Shown here piece after piece: positions 1-10,850 of a DNA stretch of 64,000 nt. Source of the stretch: Phytophthora hibernalis (Eukaryota; Oomycota; Peronosporomycetes; Peronosporales; Peronosporaceae). Under the pieces are notes generated by a model that worked only from the letters and a program-made list of their open reading frames with translations, had not been told where the DNA came from and made no database searches. Location: contig JAAKBF010000042.1 of the NCBI GenBank assembly GCA_012656075.1, forward strand, positions 1-64,000, read 5' to 3'. Positions within the stretch are counted from its first letter, which is position 1. Each line of letters opens with the position of its first letter. The translations under genes were made by a program, and so were the position numbers.

Positions 1-50
1 TCATCCAGATCCATCCGTAGTCGCTTGAGCGAGAACTTGAACCGCGCCAT
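1..50 (-). CDS. Macro-domain protein, N-terminal fragment cut by window edge
   Basis: Only the first 16 codons lie in the window, reading leftward from the ATG at 50-48. The encoded MARFKFSLKRLRMDLD is identical to the start of the macro-domain gene at 9408. About 75 bp upstream of the ATG is also clearly similar between the two copies, so this is the 5' end of an inverted paralogue. The interval 51-246 is the divergent spacer shared with the NOL8-like gene. Whether the rest of the copy is intact cannot be seen. Confidence 0.75.
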   Translation of the reverse strand, partial: MARFKFSLKRLRMDLD

Positions 51-246
51 CTCAATAGCCAACTGGCAGCAACTGGTCTCCAAGTCAACTTCCATAAGTT
101 GAACCAAACCTCCGCTCGCACCTGATTGGTCCGTCACTTCAACTTCATCAATACAAACTTCCATACACCACATTTGTGTTCACACACAAACCCTCTCATA
201 CCCGTTTCCCAACAGACGACCAACCAATCTTAAACTGTCGGACAGT

Positions 247-2429
247 ATGACGTCTGTGCGCGTATATGTAGGTGGACTGCCAGCGGATGCCAAGAATCAG
301 GAGCTACGTGAACGTTTCGGTCGCTTCGTGAGCAATGCAGCGGACTGTGAACTGCAGGACGTTGAGCTGCCCAAGCCCAAGTCTATGGGGAACGTTCCTC
401 CACCTCCCGGAGCTTCCCGTGGTTTCGCGTATTTGACGCTACGAGGAGCAGACGCTGAAGCTCAGAGTGAGAAACTGCAGCAAACGTTCAACAGAACCAA
501 GTGGCGAGGCGGTTTGTTGAAGGTGCAAGTGGCGAGGCCGCATTTCCAGCTTAAGCTGGAGACGGAGTGGAAGGAGGCACAGCTGAAGGTGGAGCAGGGA
601 GTGGAGAGCAGACGACACAGGGAGATGATGATGGACACACCAGTGGAGATAGTGGAGCCATTGAAGGTTGCAGTCAAGTTTAAGGGCAGGAAGAAGACGA
701 GGTTCCCGGACGAGGAGGGACAGGTTAACGAGGAACAGGTTAAGGTGGAGGTGAAGCAGGAGGTGACGGACTCGGAGACGTCTGAGGAGGAACAAGAGAT
801 GGAGAGTGCAGAAGAGAGTGAAGAAGAGGAAGAAGAAAAAGCGGAGGAGATTGGTGGTGATGAGGTGTTGGGAGAAGACGACGTGGAGGCCTTTGTGCGG
901 CAGATGGAGATGGAGGCGGCGAATGAGATGGAGGTGGATGAGAGTGGAAAAGATGAAGCAAAGAAGAAGAAGGTCTTGAGTAAGGAGGAGGTGAATGCTC
1001 GACGTTTGGCGGCGCTGGAGGCCAAGCAGCAGCGTAAAAGGAGAAGGTGGTGATTCCGGTGGTTGCGACGAACAAGAAGATCACATTTGATGATAGCGGC
1101 AATGAGCAGGAGCCGGAGGAGCAGCAGGAGGAAGAGGAGGTAGAAAATGAAAATGCGGTGGTCTCCAACTGGATGGACTCGAGTGACGATGAAGCGGAGG
1201 GAGATGAGGGTGCACGCACAGCGCGCAAGACGTTTGACTTTACGGACGGTGATGAAAATGCGGGGACCATTGATGCTGCTGCTGATGCGGAGGCACAAGC
1301 TGCCTTTGCGCTTCGACCGGAGTTTGTCGGCGAGAAGGGTAAGAAGCTGTTTGAGATGCAGAAGCGCTTCGGAGGTGACTCGCGGTTCCGTCTGGATGCA
1401 CGTTTCCTGGAAGAGAAGGCCAACGAGTATGGTGGTAATGACGTGGAGGATGGAGACATTAAAGAGCTCGATGACGATGCTATCGCTGAGCTACAAAATT
1501 TCCTTGAGGAAGAGAACTCAGAGGAAGCTGCTCGCCAGAAGCGTGAGATGAAGGAGGAGGAAGAGGCTGCACTTCGTGTGGTCTCAAAACTGTTCCCTGA
1601 TGTGGACGTGACGCGGTTGCAGCGGCGAATGCAGGACCAACGCGCACCGAAGGACCCTTTGAAGGAGGCTGCGTGGATGGGAGAGCTGAAACGCTATGAC
1701 CCGCGTGACGCCCACGCCTGCCGAGTTTGAGATCCCGATGACAAGTGCGATTTCTGGGACGCACAAGGAAGACGAAGTTACTGCTGCACCGAAGCGCGAA
1801 GAGAAGAAATCCCGACAGGCGGCGACCGATTCTTCGCCACGAAAGGCGACCTCAGCAACCTATTCTCGCGTGTGCGTAAGAACTCGGAAGATGGCGAGGA
1901 AGGTGAAGCTGCGCTGGATGGTGTGTTTGGCTCAGCTTCGGCTGAGTCTAGTGGCGATGCTCCCTTCAAGATGAGCTCGTTGTTTTCCTTCCCGGTTGGA
2001 GAAGACAAACCCTTGGCTGCTATGGGTGAACAATTGCTGGAAGACGAGCAGGAGCAACAGGAGTCTTCAGCACCCGAATGGGCCTTCTCGCAGGGTATCC
2101 ACCCCGCCGATGAACAAGATGAGGCCATGGCCACGGACAGTGAAGCTGAAGACGACGACGATGGACAGATGAGATCCGAGTTGATGAAGAAGCGTGCCAA
2201 GAAGAGTCTGGAGGACTTCCTGGCCTTCGGTAGGACTTTCGTCGGGGGTGAAGAAGTACAAGACTGGCCCGAGCGCCGGAAGAAGTTGACACTTGACTAC
2301 AAACGGAAACGCAGAGATGCAACCAAGATGAAGAAACGTCAAAACAAGCAGCAGAACAAGACCAACAAGGGTAAGACAGAGGCCTCGGGGACAGGAACCG
2401 CAGCCAAGTGGAAGAAACCCAGGCTCTAA
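247..2429 (+). CDS. RRM nucleolar protein, NOL8/Nop8-like (frame-broken)
   Basis: The N-terminus carries one RNA recognition motif, with RNP2 VYVGGLP near residue 6 and RNP1 RGFAYLTL near residue 58. It is followed by TKWRGGLLKVQVARPHF, a pattern typical of NOL8, a nucleolar factor linked to ribosome biogenesis. The rest is highly acidic with Lys-rich stretches, ending in a basic KWKKPRL tail, as expected for a nucleolar protein. The reading frame changes at about 1036 (an AAAA run), and four more times between about 1696 and 1820, where GDRFFATKGDLSNLFSRV and similar pieces alternate between two frames. After 1820 one frame runs to the TAA at 2429. Every break can be explained by a one-base length error in a short run. 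Family assignment rests on the RRM and layout. Confidence 0.72.
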
Positions 2430-2502
2430 GTTGTTTGCAATAAATAGGGGCGAGGCATCGCTCAACCTGCATCTCTCCCTCCCTGCTGCCTATGTCTATA
2501 TC

Positions 2503-5500
2503 TTACGTGCGCGGCGGCGATGTCGAGTCAAACCTTCGAGGCTTCCCGTTCAGCGGTGCGGTGTTCCTTGGTGGTGGCGACTTGCTGCGTTGACTGCCAC
2601 CTGGACTTCCGTACGGGCGGCGTACATTCGGCTGATAGTCAGGTCCTCCATTCGTTATCACTGCGGGTCTTGCTGCCGGATCTCCAGTGGAGCTCATAGG
2701 AGGGCCAAAGTACGTTGGCTGCTGGTACGCGATCATCTGGTAGGCTGCCGCGGCAGCCGCTGCTGCTGCAGCTGTCGGTGTTGCAGCAAGAGCGCGTTGG
2801 CAGCGCCAGCATCGAGAGACGGCAATAGCGAACCCCAGCGCCGCTCCTCGTCCTCGTCGCTGCCTTTGCCGGTAGGGAAGCTGAAGCTGCACGGGGTCGC
2901 GACGACGCATTGCTCTTCTTCGTTGAACCTGAGCTGGATGTCGCCGATTTGCCATGCCAGATTTGCCTCGGATGGACAAGCAAGTCTGGTCGCCAGCCAT
3001 CACCACGTCCATACAGCTGCCAGGAACGGGCGAAGAACACCATCCCAACGTCATTACCCGTCTCCTCGCTCAGCAGCTCGACGTCATCATCCTTGGGAGA
3101 CGACCGAGGCGCCAACATCGCTGCCAGCTGATCCCTTGCAAGTCGGAAAGCACGCTTCATGACTGGAAATCCCTCTGCAGGTATGCTACGCGCCAAGTTG
3201 TTCTTCTCGTCAAGCGGATCCACAATATTGCACGCACGAATCGGGAATAAGCCGGTCGGAGCCCCCTTGCTGCTCTTCAGAACCGCATCAAAGGCGCCGA
3301 ACTGGTCGGTCAACGCGTCACGAATGGCTTCGACATCACCCGCGTCAAGTTTGGCGGATTTGAGCTTCGGGTTGTGTGGAGTAGTCGCCAACTTGCTCAG
3401 GGGAATAGCTCCGTGCAGCGTCAGCGCAGACTCGTGCCATGGGAACTCAGCTAGTCGATCCAGGAACAAGTACAATGCCTGCAGTGGATTGGTCAGAGCG
3501 TCGCCGTGCTGGTTGAACAACGCCATTACGATGGTATTCACCGCGTAGGTCGAAAGCGCGCCGTGACTGGCACCCATGACACTGGACGGCGTGCTGCCAG
3601 GCACGGGTGGCCCTAATCCGCCAGTCTCCACGGACGCAGCCTGCACGAAAGGGCTGGACTCGTGCATGCACCAGGCCTTGATGAGGATGAGGCTCTTCTT
3701 GAACAGGTGCTGCCGGCCCACATGAACTGCCATAGCATCTAGCAATCGCACGGCGCCTAACGCCCCCACACGGTTTGCAGTAAAGTCCACGGCGATATTG
3801 TCCACCGTACACTTGACTACTCGCACGTCGGCATTAATGAAGCTGACATTGCGCACCGTATTCGTCATCAGCAGTGCACCGCCACCCCCTGCAGACCCTA
3901 CACCAGTCCCAAGTCCGGCAGGCGAACTACTACCACTTCCGTCAGCAGCACCTCCGGGATTTCCGACATCCAACACAGTTCCTGCTCCACCACTTCCCCG
4001 GCAACGCACAATGCCTGCGTGACGATGAAGTACCACGACGACTCCAACTCTTGGGGCACCAGCAAACATATATCTAGGTCTGAACCCGGGAGATATGTCT
4101 TCATAGGATAGGAACCAGTAGCGAAAAAGAGCGGAGCCGCTGCAAGAGGGAAGTGGGCGGAGATCACTCGCTGCACAAAAGTGAGAACCTGCTGACGAAC
4201 GCGGTCTGCTGCAGCGCTAGGGCCCATCCATTCAATCAACGCGTCAGCTTGACGGGAAGCTGCACCTTGCGCAGGAAATTGAGTGCGCAAACGCGCCACA
4301 CGACGCCCAAGCGCTGCAGCTTTTGCGTGCGCCTGGATTTCCAAACGCTCTGCGCCTTCTTTGAAGTGAGAGGCACTTGGAGCTTGCTGCTGAGCCAGAA
4401 GCTGCTTGAGTCGTGCGATCTCAGTGTCCTTCTCCTCGAGCAGTTTCTGGTGAGCCCGAAGTTGCTGTTGGTGCTGCTCAGCAGCTTGCAGTGCTTGACC
4501 ATACGCGATAGGTCGAATCACGAGCGACGGCGGCTTCGAGCTACCGGAACTTCCATTCAATGAAGATGTCGTAGCTGATACTGTATGGAGATGCATTCGC
4601 CCGTGTTCAGTACTTGAAATTGGACTCGAAGCAGGCCCAGCGAGTGGCAACTGCTGAGCTTCCGCGGCCATGTCAGTCAGAACATCACGAGCACGCTGGA
4701 TATCATCCTGAAGTGCGTCACTCATCTGCTTACGATCGGCGCGAGCCAATGCCTCATTGATTGCATTCACGTCCCGTTCATCAGATGCATCCTGCAGACT
4801 TGTGCGCAACTTTCTCAGTTGCTTCTCGCGCTTCTTTAGATATTTTTCGTCCACAAGCACAGCCTTGGCTTTGTCCTGACTGTCCTTACCGTCGTCGCTA
4901 CTACCTGATGCCTCATCGTTGGCTTCGTCGTCCCCAATAGCAGGAGCAGGTGAGTCCGCGGCGGCAGGCATTTGATCTTCCTCCACTTTTTGAAAATCCG
5001 TATTAGTTTCACCTAATTCAGCATCATCAGTCGAAGCCTCGTTCTCGGCTTGCTCTTCAACAACATCTCCAGAGTGTGCTCGAATCCGTATCCTAACTGC
5101 TCCTGTTTCCAATGGTTCATCAGCCTCCTCATCCCACATGCTTTCCCACGCTTCATCTCGAGTCATGAGGTTTGTCACGACAACCTGAGGAGGGGTCCTT
5201 ACAACGGTAGTGGAGCTTTGCTCGTGTTGCTCGATGATCTCTTGAGGGGCATCACTTGTAAGCTTGGTTTCATACAAAGGCGCTTCACGATCTCCGTCAT
5301 TTTCTTCCGACAGGTTTGCTGTCACTACTTCTGCATCCTGTTTCTCAATCGACTCACTGCCCACAGATTTCGGAGTGTCAATGCTTGAGCTCTGCTGCTC
5401 ATGTTCTGGTGCTTCTCCAGCAAACGCAGGAGAAGTAGGCACCTCTTTCCTATCACCCTCAGGTTCCATATTGTCATCTGCGTTTTGCGGCGTCAGCGGC

Positions 5501-5577
5501 TTTTGCTTTTGCACCTGCTGTATCCGCTTCTGCTCTTCCTCCTGTTGAAGCAACTCCTCTTCATCCTCAAGCAACAT
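2503..5577 (-). CDS. Non-canonical nucleotidyltransferase (poly(A) polymerase/OAS1-like; frame-broken)
   Basis: Read leftward from the ATG at 5577. The first 400 residues are acidic and low in complexity, with a coiled-coil-like stretch. Then comes the polymerase-beta-like nucleotidyltransferase signature ATGSYPMKTYLPGSDLDICL near residue 490-505, giving the first two catalytic Asp residues. A third candidate Asp lies in NIAVDFTANRVGAL, downstream of a frame change at about 3900 (CCC run). The segment with KSLILIKAWC and STYAVNTIVMALFN matches the PAP/OAS1 substrate-binding domain, most like the plant-type family with a KTYLPDGDID motif. The C-terminus has a ten-Ala run and a Pro/Ser-rich tail after another frame change at about 2790. 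Expected activity is addition of nucleotides to RNA 3' ends; the substrate is unknown. It is only 52 bp downstream of the TPR gene on the same strand. Confidence 0.72.
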
Positions 5578-5629
5578 GTACCCTGCCGGGGCCTTGCCGT
5601 TTGAACTTGCATTTGCAGCACTGCCACTG

Positions 5630-7612
5630 CTATTTTTTCTTTTTCCTTTTCTTCTTCTTCTTGTTCTTCCCGGATATCACATTAGCGCTTACAACCCCAG
5701 CTCCATCAGTTTCGTCGGCGTTCTGAAACAACCAGGCCACAGCCTCACGCTGCTTCCGATCGTTGAAATCCTTCTTGCGTTCACGGGTCTCCTGCAACTC
5801 TAGCTGCGCTTCCATGTTGTTGGCGAAAGATTTTAAGATCGCCGAGTAGTCGTCTTCCGCTGCATCGAACTGCTCACTAGCCAGCCGTAATCGCGCACGA
5901 CAAAGCAGTGCTTGCGCCGCCACTTCGCTCGTAATCTTACCACCTTCACTACCCTTCCCACTCTTTCCAGACAAATTAGAGCCTTTGTTTCCCCCAATAT
6001 TCAACGTGCCACCAGAGGCGAGCTCCATCGTAACCTTACCGGAAGAAGCAGCATCTTCGATTCCAGGCTTATCGAAGTGCGCGTGGATAATGGACGAGTA
6101 GTCCTTCTCCGCGTCCTTGATAGCTCCCAATTCTTCATACAGCTGAGCTCGCAGCTTTAACCCGTTAATGAAAAAGCCATTCATACGTAGCACCGCTGTC
6201 ACCTCATCCACTGCACCTTTAAGATCACCGCGCTGTCGGTACAGCTTCGCGCGGTCCATACATACCTCAAAATCGTGGGGTCTAGCTTGAGAGCACTCGC
6301 GAAATCCGCTAATGCGTCATCGTACCGTGCTAGATGCATCAACGCCTCGCCCCGCAACCGAAACGTCTCGGCATTACTTGAATTCAGGTCCAGCGCTCTT
6401 GAATAATCCTGCAACGCTCGCTTCTCCAGCATTCGAGACTCAATACCTCGATACGGTTCCGGTTTAGGTGGAACTGGCGTGTATGCCAATTTCGACCCGC
6501 TCTTGCCTGTTTTCGGGTTTCTCCTCGAATTCTGCGTTGGCTGTCCCAGTTCCACCGCTGCCAGCTCTGCATCCTTCCGCTCCCGAGCATCTTCTTCCAA
6601 CGCCATTCGCTGCAACAACTTGGCTCGTTCCAGCAGCACGTCCACCACCCGCGCGCGGGGCTCTGCCTCCATCCCCACAGGAGCTACAAACCCTGCGAGA
6701 CCTCCTACACCTCCTGAAGCGTCAAAATGCCGACTCTCCTCCGCTTCCTCCTGCAGCTCTAGAAACCTGTCAAAGTCCTGCAATGCTAACGAGTCCTGAT
6801 GGCACTGCAGATATAAATGCGCGCGTTCGTAAAACAATTCCAGATCGCGATGTCCTCCTGCTGCGTTCTCCGCGTGACTCAGATCTTCTAGAGCGTGAGT
6901 GATGTTGTTCATGGCCTTGTACACCTTAGCACGAGCCAAATAGAGGCCCCGTAGTTGCACTAAACTGGCACTTGTCTGGAAACTCGAAGATACTCCGTCA
7001 GACTCGAACCCTGTCCCTCCACAGTCATGAAGTAACCCTGAGTAGCGGCCAGGTTAATGGCCTGGTTATAGTCCAGCATAGCGGCGTGGTGTTCACCTAA
7101 AGCAGCATAAGCTTTGCCCGCTTGGCGTACAGCTCGGCACTCTTGGGCGTCATCTGCATGACCCTCGATAGGTCCTCAATAGCAGGTTTATACTTCTGCA
7201 CTGCCAAGTAGCATATCCCTCGTTGGTGGTACAGCTTCACAGTATTGCCTTGGGTCCCTAATTCTGGTGACGAAGTGGATGCGGAATAACTTGAAGACGT
7301 AATCATGTCCAGCGCTTCCGTGAAATAAGGGACGGCGGCCCCGAACTGTTTGCGCTCCATGAGGGACGTCCCTCGTTCCACGGCGCGTTCGAGCGAGGCC
7401 GAAGAGCGACGGCTCGTGGACGTGTTGAGCTGCTGCAGCGAGCGGTACTGGTCGATGCCCGTGCGCAGCAGACGCGTGTCCTCTCCGCCGTTCATCTTGC
7501 GGTTCATCTGCATCTTCATGCGCGTGGCCACGGGGATCTGTATCCTCGAGTCCACCTCGTCGAAGTCGCTCGTGTTCTTATTAGGGACACGCTTTCCCTT
7601 GTCTGTCTTCAT
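5630..7612 (-). CDS. Tetratricopeptide-repeat protein (frame-broken)
   Basis: TPR units are visible along the whole protein: YHQRGICYLAVQKYKPAIED, GKAYAALGEHHAAMLDYNQA, ETFRLRGEALMHLARYDDAL and MDRAKLYRQRGDLKGAVDEV. This predicts an alpha-helical protein-interaction scaffold of about 660 residues. The C-terminus is a Lys/Arg run (KNKKKKKRKKKK), suggesting nucleic-acid binding or nuclear location. I start at the ATG at 7612 (MKTDKGKRVPN); an upstream in-frame ATG at 7750 would add 46 residues with no TPR character inside the likely promoter. The frame changes at about 7115, 6965 and 6255. TPR pattern continues across each change, so they are probably single-base errors. No specific orthologue is recognised. 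Confidence 0.75.
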
Positions 7613-7825
7613 GGCAGCTGCCGTCGTCGCGTCGTCTGAAAACCGTTCCGCACTAAGAAGCGACCAGGGGCGCGAGTGCGGAATGCAGTCGACTGGCCGC
7701 TTTGGCAGCGTTACACCATTGTAGTGTCCACCACACCAATATAGCACCAATTAACGACCAATCACATCGTCTCAAGACTCGAGACCACACAATTTGACCA
7801 GTCCTCCCATTCTACAGCAATTAGT
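7613..7825. promoter_or_regulatory. Divergent promoter region between TPR gene and bL21m
   Basis: The 213 bp between the two divergent ATGs must carry both promoters. Near 7805-7822 CCCATTCTACAGCAATT resembles the oomycete Inr plus FPR arrangement (TCAYTYY followed by CAWTTT) just upstream of the bL21m start. This is a weak motif match. Confidence 0.35.
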
Positions 7826-8365
7826 ATGGCGTCCCTAGCTCTGCGTAGTCTGCGTGTGTGCGCCCGACGATCGCCACTGACGCGTGCGTTTGCGTCTGTT
7901 CCCGATGCGGCTCCTAAATTCTCGGTGGTCGACCACCCGGTGACTGCCGACGCCATCAAACCCGAAGACTATTTCGCAGTCGTGAAGCTGGGAGGAACGC
8001 AGTACAAGGTGACGCAGGGCGACGTGGTGATCGCCGAGAAGATCAAGCACGCGAAGGTGGGCGAGATCATGGACATTGACGAGGTGCGTAATAGTACCGT
8101 ACTGCTTCGACAATTGATAGGTGGAGATATTGATACAGGGTACTGTACTATGCAGGTGCTGTTGCTGGGCAACGTGAACCAGACGATCGTGGGACGGCCG
8201 CTAGTGGACGGCGCTAAGGTGCGCGCTCGCGTGGAGGAGCAGACGCTGGACGCCAAGATTGACGTGTTCAAGAAGAAGCGCCGAAAGAACTACCGTCGCT
8301 GGAACGGTTTCCGTCGCCAGGTGACCGTGCTGCGCGTCACGGACATCGTCCCCGTCGACGCCTAA
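7826..8365 (+). CDS. Mitochondrial large-subunit ribosomal protein bL21m
   Basis: The N-terminus (MASLALRSLRVCARRSPLTRAFASV) is Arg/Ser/Ala-rich with no acidic residue, a good mitochondrial targeting peptide. The body matches bL21: YFAVVKLGGTQYKVTQGD, VIAEKIKHAKVGE, then VLLLGNVNQTIVGRPLV and a basic KKKRRKNYRRWNGFRRQV. The role is assembly and structure of the mitochondrial large ribosomal subunit. The conceptual translation of the unspliced DNA is 179 residues, but residues 87-110 have no bL21 counterpart and correspond exactly to a 72 bp intron (8084-8155). The mature protein should be about 155 residues. The reading frame has no error. Confidence 0.9.
   Translation: MASLALRSLRVCARRSPLTRAFASVPDAAPKFSVVDHPVTADAIKPEDYFAVVKLGGTQYKVTQGDVVIAEKIKHAKVGEIMDIDEVRNSTVLLRQLIGGDIDTGYCTMQVLLLGNVNQTIVGRPLVDGAKVRARVEEQTLDAKIDVFKKKRRKNYRRWNGFRRQVTVLRVTDIVPVDA
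8084..8155 (+). other. Phase-0 72 bp intron in bL21m
   Basis: The interval starts with GTGCGT and ends with TATGCAG. Removing it joins MDIDE directly to VLLLGNVNQTIVG, restoring the bL21 core. Its length is divisible by three and it has no stop, so it is invisible to an ORF finder. Confidence 0.8.
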
Positions 8366-8661
8366 ACAGCTCGAGGTGTAGAGAAAACAACAGGCAGAAG
8401 CAGACGCAGGAGGTCGGCCTGCGTTCCCTGAACAATAACAGCGAAAACAGTGAAAAACTCAAAGTCACATGAAAATCACAAAGCGTCACTCGCGCGGGGA
8501 CCAACAAATATCCCAGTTGACAGTCTGTCCCCCTCCAAATCGTTACCAATATTCCAAATCGCAGTTCTTTGATTTGACTGGTTCTGAGGCAGCGGATCCG
8601 CTATCGCTCGTGTCAATCCCCAAAGAGTCAACTACCCCCGTTCCCTCTCCTTTCGATCACC

Positions 8662-9240
8662 ATGGCCCACCCGGCACGACCACGCGCACGACCACGACCA
8701 TGAGCACGACCACGACCACCACCATGAGGACGTGGACTCGGACGACGAGATCCGGCCCTCGAGGAGGCTCCGGACGCTGCTGACGCCGAGAAGGGCAAGC
8801 ACAACCGCTCGGAGAAGAAGTCGCGTAAGGCCATGCAGAAGCTCGGCATGAAGCCCGTGGGCGGCATCATCCGCGTGACCATCAAGAAGAACAAGAACGT
8901 GCTGTTCGTCATCTCCAAGCCCGACGTGTTCAAGAGCACGGTGAGCGAGACCTACGTCATCTTCGGTGAGGCCAAGATCGAGGACCTGAACGCGCAGGCG
9001 CAGTCCATGGCCGCGCAGCAGTTCAAGGCGCCCGCCCAGGACGCCCCGACTGCGGACGCCACCCCTGCCATTGAGGAAATCGCTGAGGAGGACGACGAGG
9101 ACGTGGACGACGCTGGCATTGACGCCAAGGACATCCAACTGGTCATGAGCCAGGCCGGTGTGAGCAAGAGCAAGGCCGTGGCTGCGCTCCGCTCCAACGA
9201 CAACGACATTGTCAACGCCATCATGGAGCTCACCATGTAA
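8662..9240 (+). CDS. Nascent polypeptide-associated complex subunit alpha (frame-broken N-terminus)
   Basis: The NAC domain is clear: KLGMKPVGGIIRVTIKKNKN, VLFVISKPDVFKS, TYVIFGEAKIEDL. A C-terminal UBA domain (DIQLVMSQAGVSKSKAVAAL) ends at ELTM. NAC alpha pairs with NAC beta on ribosomes and shields nascent chains. The N-terminus starts ATGGCCCAC at 8662 and contains an unusual His-Asp/His-Glu alternating stretch. Two frame changes, near 8672 (CCC) and 8754 (ATCCGG, expected ATCCCGG), interrupt it. An essential gene of this kind should be intact, so I read both as missing C bases in the assembly. Confidence 0.9.
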
Positions 9241-9407
9241 GGAGGTTCAAACTGCTTACTATAGTATTCTAGCAAGGAGATAGGTCCGTCAATGGAAAAA
9301 TGTCTTTTTGGGTTTTCAGCTTAGTTGGTGATTGAGGCTGGTGATTGATTCACTTCAACTTGATGGAATTTGACTTGGATCTCAGTTGCTGCCAATTGAC
9401 TATTGAG

Positions 9408-10424
9408 ATGGCGCGGTTCAAGTTCTCGCTCAAGCGACTACGGATGGATCTGGATGAAGTGGTGGACAGTGACGAAGGTTGGGCCACCGAAGGAGCAGCA
9501 GCTCCAAGACAAGACTTTGATTTTGAGACCGACGACGATGAAGAACCGAAGACATGTACTCTAAGGGACAAGCAATTGGCCACTGATGAGCAGCGAACCA
9601 GCTTCGAAGACACTGATCGGACGACGCTGCAGTCCCTTGGCAAGCGCCAACGTGATGAGAGCTGCGAGATGCAAAATGCAAGGAAGAAGCCCCGTCTGGG
9701 ACAGACACGAACAGGGAAAAGGCCGAGTCTGGAATCCCAACCACAAACTCATTTTCCTGGGTTTGCAGTCACGAACAGAGGAGTCTCTCGTACTTGTTCT
9801 CCGATGAGTTCAAGTGAAAAGGTGTCCGCTGAAGCATGGGGTTGTAGTCTCTTTGAGAAGCCGAAGATTCTTGTGATGCGTGGAGATCCGACCGACTGGA
9901 GCACCGGAGCTATCGTGAACGATGCTAACAGTTTGCTGCAGCACAACTACGGCTTGGCAGCGACAATTGTTCGAAAGGGAGGACGGGTAATTCAACAGGC
10001 GAGCACGGAGTGGATCTATTGCAGCGGGGAGGTTCCAATTGGATCAGCGATACCGACGACGGCAGGCAGGCTCTCGAGCAAGTACATTATTCACACGGTC
10101 GGCCCTGATGTTACCAATTCCCGGTGGCCAACCCCACGCCACCAATTAGAGCTTCGTCAAGCTGTTCGAACTGCACTCAATATGGCTAAGCGCCTAGGCG
10201 TAAAATCGATAGCCATCCCGGCGATATCCACCGGGGTCTCTAACTACCCGAAGCACCTTGCGGCTCGAGAAATCGTGGCCGAATGCCTGCAGTTTTGCGA
10301 TGACGCTCTGCCGACGGTGCTGCAACTGATTGTTTTGATGAACGAGGATGAAGTGACAACCTCGATCTTCTCCCAGACGTTGAAAGATGCGGGACAGCAG
10401 CGTCAGTTGCAACAACGCTCTTAA
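9408..10424 (+). CDS. Macro-domain (ADP-ribose-binding) protein
   Basis: A 338-residue protein from the ATG giving MARFKFSLKRLRMDLDEVV; the longer upstream start at 9345 is not favoured because the paralogue at 50 shares the same ATG. Residues 1-150 are acidic and Ser/Arg-rich with no known fold. The C-terminal half is a macro domain: RGDPTDWSTGAIVNDANSLL (ADP-ribose loop with the conserved Asn), IVRKGGRVIQ, GSAIPTTAGRLSSKYIIHTV and IAIPAISTGVSNYP (phosphate loop). Such domains bind or hydrolyse ADP-ribose on proteins or its free derivatives. The frame is intact. An inverted paralogue begins at position 50. Confidence 0.88.
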   Translation: MARFKFSLKRLRMDLDEVVDSDEGWATEGAAAPRQDFDFETDDDEEPKTCTLRDKQLATDEQRTSFEDTDRTTLQSLGKRQRDESCEMQNARKKPRLGQTRTGKRPSLESQPQTHFPGFAVTNRGVSRTCSPMSSSEKVSAEAWGCSLFEKPKILVMRGDPTDWSTGAIVNDANSLLQHNYGLAATIVRKGGRVIQQASTEWIYCSGEVPIGSAIPTTAGRLSSKYIIHTVGPDVTNSRWPTPRHQLELRQAVRTALNMAKRLGVKSIAIPAISTGVSNYPKHLAAREIVAECLQFCDDALPTVLQLIVLMNEDEVTTSIFSQTLKDAGQQRQLQQRS

Positions 10425-10850
10425 TATTAACATCTGATGAAGCGCACCTTCGTGCAAAGTCTTTCTTGAGATTATAAATTTTTCGCACTTAGACCAACAC
10501 ACACTACACGCAGGTAATTTATCATTTTCGATTTCGCACTCAAAAGAAGAAATGGTACGAAGGTGTCACGTTCACTTCACTGCTCGCATTGTTGTTCTGT
10601 CTTGCTGACAGTCAGCAGGCTTGAATTAACGGTGTGTTCATCGACGAACTGACACCACCACCTGATAAGGAAATATAGCAAACACACGTAATAATCTGAC
10701 CAGCAGAGTAAAAGCATCCCCACAATACACATGAAAAGTGCTGGCTTGGGCCGCCTTGCGCTGCATACGGGGTAGGGTAGACGTACGCATCTCAAATGCG
10801 TGTACACCACATCGTAGATGTACCTGGATGCCCAAATGCGTGTCTGGAAC
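10425..10850. other. Intergenic, no gene recognised
   Basis: Only short overlapping open frames on both strands; none shows a recognisable family. It may be the downstream part of the gag relic on the minus strand. Confidence 0.5.

Noticed and set aside
462..1298. Minus-strand open frames across the NOL8-like gene
   Set aside because: They mirror the acidic Glu-rich coding strand (GAG/GAA runs read as Ser/Leu) and have no family features.
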